Shown: positions 47,547-59,894 of the stretch, in pieces | Numbering within the stretch: position 1 is the stretch's first letter | Layout of the letters: each line of letters opens with the position of its first letter | From: Diospyros lotus | Lineage: Eukaryota; Streptophyta; Magnoliopsida; Ericales; Ebenaceae | Assembly: GCF_014633365.1 (NCBI RefSeq) | Contig: NC_068352.1 | Location: 7,246,393 to 7,310,392, forward strand | Reading direction: 5' to 3' | Length of the DNA: 64,000 bases | Notes under the pieces: generated by a model | Told to the model about the DNA's origin: nothing | The model's input: only the letters and a program-made list of their open reading frames with translations | Databases searched by the model: none | Program-made: the position numbers and the translations under genes

Positions 47547-48275
47547 TTCAACCCCATGGCCATGCTTTCCTATTTATAAGCTCGGCCACCCCCTTGATTT
47601 CTCCTTCAATCCATGGTTTTATCTCCAACTCCGAAGCTAATAATAGCCTTGGCCACTATTCCCTTATGTGGCTGTAAATTGGTAACAGGAAAGAGATAAA
47701 ATGCAGGTAAAATGGATGGTGGCGAAGGAAGCACCAGCATGCGCCACGTGGTGTGGCTGGGCCGCTCAAGGCTAGCACCTGGCTTCGCCGAAATGACACC
47801 ATTTTGGGTGCTAAAGGCTGATTAAAATCAGCCAAAATTCCCCCAACCTCGCACGCGCCCACGCGGGATTGAACCCGCGACCTCGCTTTCCCCTCCCTCA
47901 TGCACGACTGCCTGCGCTAGTACTCACCTTCACCATTTATGCACATGCATTTGTATTTAAGGGGATCCTTGGCCCATTTTTGGAAATCGCACCACAACCT
48001 TCAAATCTTTTGATATTCATACACACACCCCTACACCTCATTTCTCCTTATTTCACTTATACCCTAAAATTTTCAGAAATTCACTAATTTAATTTATTCT
48101 ATTCTTTTATTTTTTTCATAAATATTCTCAAATAAAATAATTAATTATCCTAATTACCCATTTCCTCAAAACAATATAATTTATTATTTTCCCTTAAATC
48201 TTCAAATATTCCATTATTACTTCAAATATTGAAATCAATAATTATTATTTATTCTCAAAATTTTGGGATGTTACA

Positions 48276-50991
48276 CTTGTTGTGGCTATTGCTGGGGCAC
48301 CTCTTGAGGCACTTACGCACTTGCTGAGGCACTTATTGTGGCTGTTACTGGGGCATTTGATATAGTTGTTGCTAGAACACTTGATATGGCAGTTGTTTTG
48401 GATCATGCTGAGGCAAGTGATCTGGTAGTTGTTAAGGTTGTTGCTGAGGCAGTAGATGTGGCACGTGGTCTGACTCTCTTGTCCTATAATGGGGATAATA
48501 TTAGTGTAAACAAAACAAACAAATCAAATATGCAAAAAATGAACGTGTAATTAGACTATCATACCTTAAGAGGTCTTGGTGCTATTGCCTTGTCCTTATT
48601 TAGACAACCTCTCTTTTTGTGGCCAATTTGCAAGTAGTGTTGGCATGTCATCTGCATGCCATGTTGACCGGACACATCCTGTCTTTCTTCAATTTCAACA
48701 GCATCCTTCTTTTGATTCTTCTTTGGTATGACAAGCATTTTCTTATATGGGGAGGGGGCAGTATAGGAGCAACATCAATCCTTGGTCATATTTATAACCC
48801 ATTCAATGGCTCCAATGCATACTGGTATGCCTTAAAGTATTTTAATTTCTTGTAATACCAATTTACATAGGCAACCAAATTATGCTTCATAAAGTGTATA
48901 CATGCCAAAGCATGGGAGCATGGGAGACCACTTAAGTCCCAATGTCTACAAGAGAATGTGTGTTCATCTAGATTGACCACATAGCCTTAGTCCGCAATGC
49001 CAAATTGGAACTTATATCCCATAGCAAGTCTCACAATGTAATACCTTGTTCCCATCTGTGCCTTTTCCAACATATCTCTGATCCTTGGACAAATTTCATT
49101 CGAACACTTATTCATTATCTCCCTTTTATCACACATTCTTTCCATTAAAGATGTTCGGATCCATTCTAACATGTCTATGATTGGAAAACATCTTACCTTG
49201 CATATATAACTGTTAAAGGTTTCAGACAGGTTGGAGGTTATAACATCACACTTGGGCGAAGTACTAATGAATGCCTTGCAAAAACTTTTTGGGGTCTGCT
49301 TCATGAAATCATCATGTGCAGTGGCATCCAACACTTGCAATTCTTCCATGCAACTAAAAAACCTGCCTCATATGTTGTATTAACCGTCCTCCAAAACAAT
49401 GACTTAAATTCCTGCCCATTGTGTAACTTTTTTCAATTGGCATAAATATGTCTTGCACAATTCCTATGCTTTGCATAAGGTACAAGATCCTTGATTGACT
49501 TGGTAAGACCCTTTTGTTGATCACTAATAACTGTTAGGCCAAGTCCGTTAACAATATTAATTTCCCCAAACAAATGCTCTAGAAACCATCTCCAACTGTT
49601 CTTGTTTTCCCCCTCAACAACAGCCCAACATATGGGAAACATTTGATTATTCATATCCATTCCGATTGCACTCAGCAAGGCATCTCCTATTAGGGTCTTC
49701 AGAAAACACTCATCAAGACAAATACAAGGCTTATAAGTTGTTATATACCCCTTCCTAAGGCCTGAAAATCCTACATACATTATTCTGAACACAGGTTGCC
49801 TAGCAGGTGCAGTACTTGTTGTCTCAAATTTGAAGTTACTTTCAGGGTCAACCCTTTTGAGTTCAACCTTGTATGCATGGAGTTTTGAATAATGAGAATC
49901 CAAACTACCCCTAAGTATTTTTAGTGCCTTCATCCTTTCCCTATAGCATGCCCACTTTGACACATTGATTATATATTTTCCCTTTATATCAAGGATCATG
50001 TCTTCAACACCATAGGAATGATTTTTTTTGAATGTTTGGAGGAATTCTCTTGCTAACCAGTTCGAATTGGCCTGCTTATTTGTTAGACTTCTAAAACAAA
50101 GATGTTTAGCATTATATCTTCTCACCACAAATGTCTTCTCTCCTTGCTTCTTGGTAGCATAAATGCTCCATGGACAACCACTTATACATAGCCCTTTCAC
50201 ATGTTTTTGACATGACCTCTTCCAGCCAATATTGAACCCATTAGAAATTCCATATTGTTAGACACATTCCTTAAACTATTTGGCATTCTCAAAAACCATG
50301 CTAATTTTAAATTTAATTGTAGCATGGTCAGATCGTGGGTTATAAACCAAAGACCTTCTCTTTTCTTTTCTTTTTTGTGCCTAACAAATCACTTTCGGCA
50401 CTATTGCATGGAGTGTCAAAACCTTCCTCATCAGACTCCATGTATTCACTAAGGTATCCATCATCATTTCTCAATTCAAATTCTACAGCTAGCCCTTCAC
50501 CATTGTTAACAATGGTTGATTTAAAGACACTCTTGTTCTTTTGTGCAATTATAAACTCCTCATCATCGGTCTCACATTTCTCAACCTAGCTGTCATCACT
50601 TTCAGGGTCATTCCCACTGACTGTATTAATATCGAAATCCTCATCCTCTTCACTAGTGTTTGGTGCATCATCTGCATCATTTATGGCTATCTCAATTCAT
50701 ACTTCATAACTAACACCAACATTAAAATCCTGTTGATCCTCATGAACATTAACATCGTATCCTCTGTCGTCCTCACCCATTTCCTTCCCACTTGACTCAC
50801 CTGATTTACATTCAATATAAATCTTAAGGAAACCAAACTCCATTCCCTCTTGCCACATCCTAAAGGCTTCATCATTAGTATGGACTAAGCTTTAATGATC
50901 CTACTCCGCCCTTGGTTTGTAGTACCCTAACTTATACAATTCCCCATACCTTTCCTCTTTACATTTCGCTACAATATCTTGATAGGACATT
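48276..50991 (-). pseudogene. MULE (MuDR-type) transposase pseudogene
   Basis: A minus-strand frame starts near 50991 (MSYQDIVAKCKEERYGELYK). After an acidic amino-terminal region come the MuDR DNA-binding-type segment (RSCQKHVKGLCISGCPWSIYAT, 50140-50220) and the MULE DDE domain (49433-50000: LDECFLKTLIGDALLSAIG, NNQMFPICWAVVEGENKNSW, VISDQQKGL). Then comes a SNLSETFNSYICKVR segment (49230), a SWIM-like zinc finger (SCRHWDLSGLPCSHALA, about 48900-48950, with the first Cys of the usual CxC replaced by Phe), a knuckle-like segment QIGHKKRGC (about 48610-48650) and a low-complexity tail. Premature TAG and TAA occur near 50250-50275, and there is a frameshift between 49350 and 49433. The tail is split by LTRs A and D. 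Confidence 0.92.
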
Positions 50992-51106
50992 TTAGTACAA
51001 TTCTTCCACCCCACCCCCCGAATAAATATGTACCACCTATATATGTACGTTATGGACCATTAGTGAATTTCCCACTAACCCATATTTCAACAAGACAACT
51101 GTTAAC

Positions 51107-51109
51107 AAA

Positions 51110-51169
<60 letters not shown>
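51107..51169. repeat. (AAT)n microsatellite, about 20 units
   Basis: An uninterrupted trinucleotide run between the MULE 5' end and the CACTA terminus. Confidence 0.98.
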
Positions 51170-51367
51170 CCCTTAATTAAACCTTAATTTAATTAAATTT
51201 TACTTAAAGGAAATATCCTAAATGATTGAGCATCATAATTTCAATAACCCCTTAATGCATATCAATGAAACTTTAATTTTTCCCAAATATTGTGGCTACA
51301 ATTCTCAATCAATGAAACCCTAAGGTAAAATGATAAAAACATACAAGGGCATTCTAATTTAACCGTA

Positions 51368-52030
51368 CACTACAAAAAAAATAGCATTTTAACGACGATT
51401 TTTTTGCAGCAATTTTAAAAACCACCGCAGAACTAGATATTCTGCGGCAGTTTACCAACCGCCGTAAAGTACAATTTTAGCGACGTTTTTTGTAACACTT
51501 TGCGACGATTTTTGCAAAATCGCCGTTGAATTTTAAGGATAATCTAATAATTTTAGAAAAAATAAAATAAAATTTTGCAATGATTACTACGTGTCGCAAA
51601 AATTAGAAATTAAATAATAATAAACTAAATTTTGCGACGGTTTTGTAGAAATCGCCGTAAAATTTAAAGAAAAAATTTAAAATTAATTAAAATTTAATTT
51701 GAACATGTTGCGGCGGTTATTAACCGCTGCAATATTTTTTAATTAAATAATTAAAAACTAAATTTTACAGCGATTTTGTAGAAACTGTCGTAAAATTTAA
51801 AGAAAAAATTTAAAATTAATTAAAATTTAATTTGAACATGTTGCGGCGATTATTAATTGCCGCAATATTTTTTAATTAAATAATTTAAAACTAAATTTTG
51901 CGACACTTTCGTAGAAACCGTCGTAAAATTTAAAGAAAATTTTCAAATTAATTAAAAAATAATTTAAACACTTATTACAATTAAAATTTAAAGAACAATT
52001 TTAAAATTAATTAAAATTTAATTTTAATTA
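51368..52030 (+). mobile_element. CACTA transposon 5' terminus with subterminal repeats
   Basis: It starts CACTACAAAAAAAATAGC at 51368, the En/Spm-type terminus. Many subterminal repeats follow in both orientations: TTTGCGACGGTTTTGTAGAAA, ATTGCCGCAAT, GCGACGATTTTTGC, AATCGCCGT. These are transposase-binding-type repeats of CACTA elements. The possible 3-bp duplication on the left is GTA. The opposite terminus (a TTGTAGTG-type end) was not found before 56755, so the element is probably truncated. Confidence 0.85.
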
Positions 52031-53519
52031 ATATTTTTATAATTTTTTTAAAATTTAAAAAAATTAATAAATTTAAATTAGTAACATTTTTATTTGAATA
52101 TTTTTAAATTATTAACATTTTTATAATTTTTTTAAAATTTAAATTATTTAAAATAGAATTCTCTTGTTAACTTCAATTCTTTCCAAATCACACCTAAATT
52201 GGTTGGATGATTTGTATTTGTAAAAGATCAACTTGAACTTCATTTGAAGTTCAATTTTATCTCCATAATTCTATGAATATTTTACTATTCCAAACATTGG
52301 AATTCAATTATTTTAAATGAAATGAATTGAATTTTAGAAATTTTTTGTTTCCAAACATACTGTTAAGGTTACAAGATTGTTCAAAATTACTTTAATATAG
52401 TATTGTAATAACTGATACCAAAATTTCTTTTAAATATAAAACAATTTAGTGTTTAAAAAAAAGTGAACATAGCCGTGCGTGTCTATCATTTTATTAGTTT
52501 ACTTAATATTTATCTATAGTAGAATAATAGCTAGGTCTAAAAAATATTCTCACGATGTGTTTGATTACATTTAGCTTACATGAAAAACAAAAACTACTAC
52601 CCCTTGGAATCAATTTTTCATAGAAAATAGATTAAAATATGCTTTAAATGATTGTACTATAAAATTTAATTCTATAAAAAATATAGTGTATCAAATAACG
52701 ATAATGGAATTCAATTTATTAAATGTGATATTTTTCATGAAATTTTTATGTTATCAAACACACCTTTAATGTTATTGATCACTTGAAAGATATCAACAAA
52801 ACGTTACATCTCCTTTAATAATTTTTTAATCTTTTTTTCAAATGGGGTCTAATATGAGTTAAGTTTTTCAGATAATGTAATTAAATTTAATATTTTTATA
52901 TTATTTAAAAATACAGATTATTCAACAATCAAATGTGAAAATTAATTTTTTATTACTTTTTGATATTAAATTATCTGTATTAAGTATAATTACTTTAAAT
53001 CTCACAATTAAATAATTAATTAAGAAATAAAATAAAAATTAAAAAAGAAATCCCAAATTCCCTCCCCTAATTTCCCATTATCTGCTGAACGTTAACGCAC
53101 CCCTCTTCCCTTTCTCTCTCCCTCTCTCCAAATTTCCATTTCCCCATTTCCTATTTGCTTCTCCCTGCCACACTTAAAATTCCAAGACACCTGGCTAATC
53201 CATTGTCATTGGGCTTCATTTCATATGTCTCACACTCTAATCTATCTTAATAATAGTATTTACTGTTGTTAGCCTTAATAATAGTATTAATAAAAGTAGA
53301 ACACTACATACAAAAGAAATAGATAATGATCCAATGCCTAATGTTGAAAATGTTGATGATGAGGATATGTAATTCTATGGATTTAATTAATGCAAATGTA
53401 GAATATTATATTGCATTTTACTTTGCTTATTATTATGTTTCTCCTACTCCTTTTTTTTTTTTTTTTGCTTTGTTTTATCTATACGTGCATGTTTTTCTCA
53501 TTTATAAAAAAATGTAGCC
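52031..53519. other. AT-rich interior of the CACTA element
   Basis: No coding domain. Very AT-rich to about 53040, then a CT-rich block (53090-53160) that could be a promoter-leader for the gene at 53520. A T(14) run at 53450-53466 precedes the start codon. Confidence 0.5.
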
Positions 53520-54832
53520 ATGATTAGGAAGAAACGTCTAAGAAAGATAGACACTACTGATTTAGGTGGAGATGCCTCACTTCCCACACATGCTTCAGCA
53601 TCATTGTCAGCTCCACCACAACTCCCAACATCATCCCCAACTCCACCACAACCTCTAACATCCTCCCCAGCTCCACCACAGCCTCTAGCATCCTCTGTAT
53701 CTCCATCGCAATCTCCATTATCTGCCCATGCCCCATCAGAACCTCCAAGATCTAGCCAGACTCCATCAGAATCATCCACCCCACATCTATCTCAGGATTT
53801 TCCATCGACTGGCTCGTCTACATCACGCCATTATTGGACAGTTAATGTGATAGGTATGCACAAAATATTTAAATTGCATGTAATTATTATATACTTGCAT
53901 TAATTATTAAATTAGATATATGTATTTTGATTGACAAATGAACAAAGAGTTATAAAACAAGAAAAACTAAGGGTTAAGGATGTTTGGTTATTTGCACGTG
54001 GAAGGCGTGTCATGTTAGAGTTTAATGAATCACTCCAACCAATAGAAGATACAACTGGACTTTTTGGAGGGATTTTATGAGAGTTAGCTTCTGATTTTGT
54101 TGCTTTTCCTGTCAATTACGAAAGCTGGCATAAAGTTTCCAACACATATAAAGATGAAATTTACAAAAATAGAGTCATGGTAATTAACTAATATTTGTTG
54201 TTTTGATATATTTTTTTGAATATTTTGTTATAATTAACATTGTTATTTTTTGAAGGAAAAATTTAATGTTGACGAAGGACATGTGAAGAATTTCATTTTG
54301 AGAAACATTGGAAAAAAATGGAAGGATAATAGATGCAAGTTATACCACGAGTACTGTGATCTCACTATTGGTCGAAAGGCAAATCTTGCAAAACATCCAC
54401 CAGGAGTCTCACAAGACCAGTGGGCAAGTTTCATTGATTATCGTGCACGCGAGAAAACTAAGAAGATGTTACTAATCTTGCTTATAAGAGAACTACTCTT
54501 TATACAACTAAATAAGTATAATTCAACTAATGATGTTCTTGTTAGATATCTAGGAGATGTGTCTACAAAATAGTGAAAATCGATCCAAATTGACAATCTC
54601 ACACACTGGAGGATCAAAGAGTCTGGCAAGAAAAAAACATGAGATGGTAATATTACAAAAATTTATCTTAAGTATGAATTTTTCATTCTAACATCAACTA
54701 ACATTTATGTGAAATTGTTCTAAATTATAGGAAATTGAGAGTGGTCAGCCAGTGAGTAGGAGTTTATTATACATCGCGACACATAAGAAGAAAGACGGAT
54801 CTTTTGTGAATGAAGGAGCACGAACTATAAGC
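53520..54832 (+). pseudogene. CACTA-associated Ptta/En-Spm (transposase_24-like) gene
   Basis: At least four exon-like blocks are recognisable. 53520-53852: MIRKKRLRKIDTTDLGG, then a Pro/Ser-rich stretch (PPQP repeats). About 53950-54180: RVKDVWLFARGRRVMLEFNE, with IEDTTGLFGGIL and WHKVSNTYKDEIY. 54256-54560: GHVKNFILRNIGKKWKDNRC and KHPPGVSQDQWASFIDYRAR. 54602-54832: HTGGSKSLARKKHE, then EIESGQPVSRSLLYIATHKK and DGSFVNEGARTIS. This is the usual order of the plant transposase Ptta/En/Spm family, the second gene of CACTA elements. An in-frame TGA at 54078-54080 and a frame break near 54480-54540 disable it. Confidence 0.85.
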
Positions 54833-54957
54833 GTAAGTTTTGACACAGGCTTAAACTTTACTTTCAAATTTATTTGTTTTTATAGTGTTTGTTTCTAGAC
54901 AACTTTTGCTTTTGACACCTTTTGCTTTTAACGAACTATAAGCGTAAGTTTTGACAC
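54821..54957. repeat. 26-bp direct repeat that copies an exon end plus splice donor
   Basis: The sequence starting CGAACTATAAGCGTAAGTTT occurs at 54821-54846 and again at 54932-54957. It covers the last codons of the Ptta exon and the GTAAGT donor. Confidence 0.9.
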
Positions 54958-56754
54958 TTTTTGCTTTTGTTTCCCAATGGAGTCGTCTTCTTAGACCTTT
55001 TGCTTGTTTTTATGTCTTTGTTTATTAGAGTCTGAAATTGGTCCCCTCTTTACTTCCATGGCGTGCCGCGAACTTTCATTATTTAGATTCAATATGTTTC
55101 GTAGGCTTGTAGAAACCTGTCTTCATGTCCACTCTTCCTTAATTGCATGCTTGTATTATTGGTGGCAGAAATAAGAAAGGGAATGGCCCATCTTCGGATC
55201 ATTCTAGGGAGATTAGGTTTTGGTATGCCAAAATGTAAAACAAAAAGAATTGTGGGGGCAAGAAAGGGGAGGCGGTAGGAATGTTTCTAGAAATGTGTTG
55301 TTACATTATTAATTTGCAAACATAAAATAACAATGTGATACATACAAGTTTAACCCTGTCATGCCATGTTTTAAAGTATCTACCATATTCCTATTCCATA
55401 TAAATGAAAGGGTCAGTGCTCACATAGCAGTAAAAAAGAATCAAAATAACTTAATCCTTGACATTTTAACAACACTGTTATAACCACAAACTGCATTGCA
55501 GAACAAGAATGTCCACTATCGAGAGGTAAAAATCAATCATAAGTCCCAATTGTGGAAATTTGTTGCAATTAAGGCTTTTTAGCTTTTGAGTTAATGAAAC
55601 GAGTTTAGAGATATTATGATATACAAGTAGAAAGATATAGAAACATTAACAATAAAGAGATGGACAACTTTATTCTTTCCGAAAGTTCTATTCTTTTTTT
55701 TATTTTTGTTAAACCATTGATCTCATATAAAAGTTTAAGCCAATAAAGAGATGGACAACTTTACCGTTTATTTTTGAAACACTTGAATATGTGTTGTTTT
55801 CCCCAATGTTCTCAAAACCCCTAATGAAAAAGTCACGACAAGTTGAGTTTTATACCAGGGATGGTGGTTTAGGCCAAATTTAGAGTATATTAATGGGGCT
55901 CCAACTGACAATGATGGAGCTAAATGGTCCCAGAGACACAAAGCTAAGCACCATCTACATCAATCACCACTAGCCCACTTAAACTTCACTAATCCTCTTT
56001 TCTTTGACATATGTGCATAAATGAAAATGATCGTGGGCATTAACTTCCACTTTTGGGATGCCCCTCTCTTTTGACCTTTAACTCTAATCATCTTCATAAG
56101 GTCCTACACCATTGCTATCCTCTGACTCATTCAATTATGACACGTGTCTATCAAACTCTTACTCATTAACAAAATGTTATAAATTATAACTTTTATCTAG
56201 ATGCCTTAAATATAATGATTTTAATCTTTCGCTTATATCAACCCTTTGAATTCTACTTCATTCAATTTAAGTAAGGGAAGTAATTTCTTCCTCACACCCA
56301 AACTGAGTTTGACTATCACACTCTAACTCTTTTTCTCTAGCACAATTTCATTAATAGAGTACTAACTATGCTCTTTATTTGTTTAATTCCTTTTACAAAT
56401 TACTTTTATAGGGTAATTTCATGATCATTAGATTCCATTTTGTTTTGACAAGCTTGAGAACAATTATATCATTCTTATTGTTACCTTCCAAGATTGGGAT
56501 GGTGATCTCAAGACTGTTGGATTCTCAGATGAAGAACCCATACAGGTAATACTCTCACTTTCAATGATTTGAGCAGTAGGTCTCCAGGATCTACCAATAT
56601 CTTGTATGACTTTTGAAGCTTCAGTTACAATGATATGAAAACATGCAATCAACAATTTAGTATCTTCATATAGTGACATAACAAGACAACCCATTGTGTG
56701 GAAGTAAGCCTTGTAAATGTTGTTGTTGTTATCCCTGATAAAATTGAGCTGATG
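54958..56754. other. Segment without recognisable gene
   Basis: No domain-bearing frame on either strand. It may hold the remainder of the CACTA element and unique DNA. A 137-codon minus-strand frame (56464-56877) runs into the LTR and has no known domain. Confidence 0.4.
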
Positions 56755-58120
56755 TGTAACACACCAAGAGAGGGGGTGAATTGGTATATAAAAAAAAATT
56801 TCTTTTGAGAAGTGAAAATACTTTCGTATAAAAAGGAATAAAAGTGTAATCTTATCAATATAGAAGAACAAAGTCAAAAGTGCAAGGATGCAAAAATAAA
56901 AGAGAAAGGATGAAGGGCAGTGAAGACACAGATTTATAGTGGTTCAGCCTTCCAAGCTTAGTCCACTACCTTAGCTATCCACTAAGGATTTTAAACCAAT
57001 ATCACTATCAAACCCCCTACTCAATATGAGCAGGTCTTCTAGTGCTTGACTAGGCAGTGTACAACCTCTCAATTTAATGGGCCCTCTAGCTGCTGCTAGG
57101 AAAAAATACAAACAATGAAATAGAGAATCTAAGAGTCACAACTCTTAGTTACAATTTCTCTCTTTAAATAAATGATCGAGGCTTAAAAAATAATAGAACA
57201 GTAAGTTATCAAAGCCTCTAAAATGGAATTACAGAGAGTGAAAATCAAAAGCTTGATGTAACAGTGAAGGCACGGTAGATAAAGATATTCAATAATTTTC
57301 CAGCAACCTTTAATGAATCTTCAACTACCTATTTATAGTTGACGGTGGGCACATTTGAATTTTGGACCGTTGTGGGTGGTTGGCAAGCATTTAATGCGCC
57401 AAAAACTAGCCGTTATAAGTTTCTGTGAAATACATAGTCGACAGAGAAAATAGGTTAGTCGACTATTTTTATAAATGAATCTAAGCATAGTCGACAGACA
57501 GAAAGTGATAGTCGACTATCTTTCAATACAAAAATCTTATAGTCGACAGATACAAGTGTTTAGTCGACAGATGAGAAAATGTGAAGAAAATTTTGAATTT
57601 ACAGAACAAAAATAGTCGACAGATAAAATGCCATAGTCGACTATCCTTACTTGATAGTCGACAGATTAAGAAATAGTCGACAGATGCCTCACATAGTCGA
57701 TAGATCAAATCAGCATAGTCGACTATTCTAAAGCATAGTCAACAAAAAGAAACATATAGTCGACTATCCTTTTGAAAACATAGAAAACTTTAACATAACC
57801 TCATTTTGATCTTTTTGAAAGCAAGTTGAGATTATCAAAAGTATATTTTGAAATAAATATCACTCAACCAAACTCAAAGATTCTTTTATAGGATTTCATA
57901 TCTTACTTCAAAATTCATGTATTAAAAGTTTGTTTTCTCATTCACATAATCCATACCTTACTTCACAATTCACATATTAAAATTTATTTTCTTATTTATA
58001 TAATCCATGCCTTGCTTCATATTATAAAAGTTATTTTCTCATTTATGTAAACCATTTTGTAGAGATTGATTTTCATATAGTCATTAACAAAACCATTTTA
58101 TTACTAAGAGTAAAATATCA
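56755..58120 (-). mobile_element. 3' LTR of the younger Sirevirus-like element, about 1366 bp
   Basis: On the minus strand it begins TGATATTTTACTCTTAG directly after a polypurine tract (58120 downward) and ends CCTCTCTTGGTGTGTTACA near 56755. It contains the GATTTATAGTGG block (the complement of the TATA region), the CACTACCTTAGC block shared with LTRs A and B, and a GTCGAC array. The partner 5' LTR lies beyond the window, so the target duplication cannot be checked. Confidence 0.88.
57434..57768. repeat. GTCGAC palindrome array in the Sirevirus-like LTR
   Basis: Twelve exact GTCGAC cores in about 335 bp, alternating between ATAGTCGACTAT and ATAGTCGACAGA contexts, plus variants GTCGATAG and GTCAACAA. 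Confidence 0.95.
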
Positions 58121-58250
58121 ATCTCCCCCTTTTTGATGATGACAAAATAATTATGAAAATCAATTCATCATTTTATCTCCCCCTTTTTGTTAATATCAAA
58201 TAAAAAGAATACTCCCCCTTTTTGAAACACATTAAGACTCCCCCTTAAAC
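58121..58250 (-). promoter_or_regulatory. Multiplied polypurine tract (four copies)
   Basis: The complements of AAAAAGGGGGAGA occur at 58122-58135, 58176-58188 and 58211-58224, and a shorter AAGGGGGAGT at 58237-58248. The first abuts the LTR and is the likely plus-strand primer. Multiplied tracts are a reported Sirevirus feature and support the lineage call. Confidence 0.88.
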
Positions 58251-58447
58251 CAAACTGCACATAGAAATTAAACCATTCAACCAGATTGAAACATACATTA
58301 ATAAGAGAAAAAATGTCAATAGTAAAACATTCATTCATAAAGTGATGTTTGAGTTCAACAAACCATATAACAAAAACAACTAGGAAATCTGCCAAAATAA
58401 GCATACATAAGGCAAAAGTAAAGTGGAATGTATGATGAGGGCATCAT

Positions 58448-59635
58448 CTAAACATCTGGAGAGATGGATGAAGGAGAAAACTGAGCTGATGAAGGAGAAG
58501 CAACTGATGGAATGGATGGAGATGCAGCAGGTGGAGGAAACTGAGAAGATAGCATTTGAATAAGGTGCCCCAACTGAGAAGATAGGTCTTCTTGCTGCTG
58601 ATGGAGACTTTGCAAGTCTAACCTGACTTCTTCTCTAAATTCTTGCAAACTGGTTTCAACTCTTGATATGTCTAATTTCAAATCTACCATACCTTGAACT
58701 ACTAGATCTTCATGAGATGAAGATGGTCCTTCTGATCTTCTCTTCTTTCTAGGAGTTTCAGGTTTGTCAGTTTTAACCCATTCACCATCCTTATTTGCAT
58801 AGCCAATTCTAATGGGTGTCTTGTCATTTATGTGTTGAGAGAGACTGAGATATACTTTTCTAGCATTATCCATGTTCCCAAACAGACTATCCAGTAAAAC
58901 ACTGACTGCCATACCATAGGGAAGTGACCTAGTTTTGGTGGAAAAGGAGTCTATCATTAGATTCATCATTAGTAAACACAGATTTGGCCTTCTCTTAGCC
59001 TTAATGCATTGGAGTAGCCATAAGTCAAGTCTTGTAACAAGAGAGAAGCTTCTATTTCTAGGGTAGATCATCTGACAACAAATAAGATGAAGAATCCTAG
59101 TGTTTAAGTCCATACTTGAAGTGTCAATGATTTTAGTTGTAAGAGAGTCATCTCCTATGACTTCTTTACTAGCCTGAACAAAGTCTTGAGTCCAAGAGGC
59201 ATACTCCTCTCCTTCTAAAGGAATTTTAAACTGATCGTGGATTAATGTCAAAGTGATTTCCATATGAGAGTCCCCAATGTTGGTCTTAAACTTCTTATCC
59301 GACTTTCTTTTGTGATAGGTATTGTCAGGATTGGAATAAAAAGCCCTAACCGCATCTTCATATATGCATCTATGAATTGTTAGAAAATCCCACCAACCAA
59401 AGTCCTTAAACGTTTGAATGTATGGAAAACCAATGGTGTCTAGAAATGATAAATCCAAATATCGACCAACAAGGACTTCGCGGGACTCAAAATGAATGGA
59501 GTACCTTTCTTGTTGTCCCTCAGAATTAAAAAGTTAGAGTTGAGGCCTCGGTTGAGATGGAGGATGGCTTGAAGAGCCTGATGCCTTCTCTTTTCCTTTG
59601 CCTTTGCCCTTATCCGAGTTCTTCGTTTGAGCCAT
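58448..59635 (-). pseudogene. Extra ORF between pol and 3' LTR of a Sirevirus-like copia element
   Basis: The sense ORF starts at ATG 59635 (MAQTKNSDKGKGKGKEK, basic and Ser/Pro-rich) and runs in one frame to 58448 (396 codons), with a single in-frame TAA near 59535. From about residue 60 comes a globular part with GRYLDLSFLDTIGFPYIQTF, FGWWDFLTIH, DAVRAFYSN, LIHDQFKIP and the strongly conserved RSLPYGMAVSVLL. A basic patch follows (KPETPRKKRRSEG), then a likely coiled coil (DISRVETSLQEFREEVRLDL to HQQQEDLSSQLGHLIQML) and a Pro/Ser-rich tail. It resembles the family labelled putative plant transposon protein. It occupies the env-like gene position of Sireviruses, but I see no signal peptide or clear membrane segment, so an envelope role is not supported by sequence. 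A homologue sits at 28840-29705. Confidence 0.85.
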
Positions 59636-59894
59636 TTAAGATGATGAAACACAAGCAATCGACAGAGAAGAAGAGCAAAAGAAACCACGGATTTGGCCGA
59701 GAGGGCAAGCCAAAGATATGACCGAGGATACTATCAAAGGTGATTTCGAGTGATCGGCACTTAGAGAACGTGTGCTTGGATGGAATCGTGAACAACCAAA
59801 TGCAAGAGATTTGAAAGAGAGAAGGGGTCGAGACTCAAGGAGAGCAAACCGAACATACAAAGAGAAGTTAGGGTTTATAAGAAACCCGATAGTC

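Larger units (their letters stand above)
43029..48275 (-). mobile_element. Solo LTR D (about 1917 bp net), family C inverted, hosting LTRs B and E
   Basis: The plus strand starts TGTGGCACCCCGACC and ends GGGATGTTACA, the reverse of LTR C. 43029-43280 matches the complement of 8000-8243, and the 45310-45380 segment matches the complement of 7750-7810. Removing LTR B and LTR E with their duplications leaves about 1.9 kb, close to the 1788 bp of LTR C. Flanks TTTGC and CTTGT share 3 of 5 bases, so the target duplication is decayed or misplaced. It sits in the MULE tail. A T-arm-like GGGATTGAACCCGCG (about 47873) is only a B-box-like remnant. Confidence 0.85.

Noticed and set aside
47857..47890. 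Possible tRNA (GGGATTGAACCCGCG)
   Set aside because: Only a T-arm/B-box-like stem is present; no acceptor, D or anticodon arms can be built, and it lies inside LTR D.
56464..56877. 137-codon minus-strand ORF
   Set aside because: It spans the outer edge of the Sirevirus-like LTR and has no recognisable domain.
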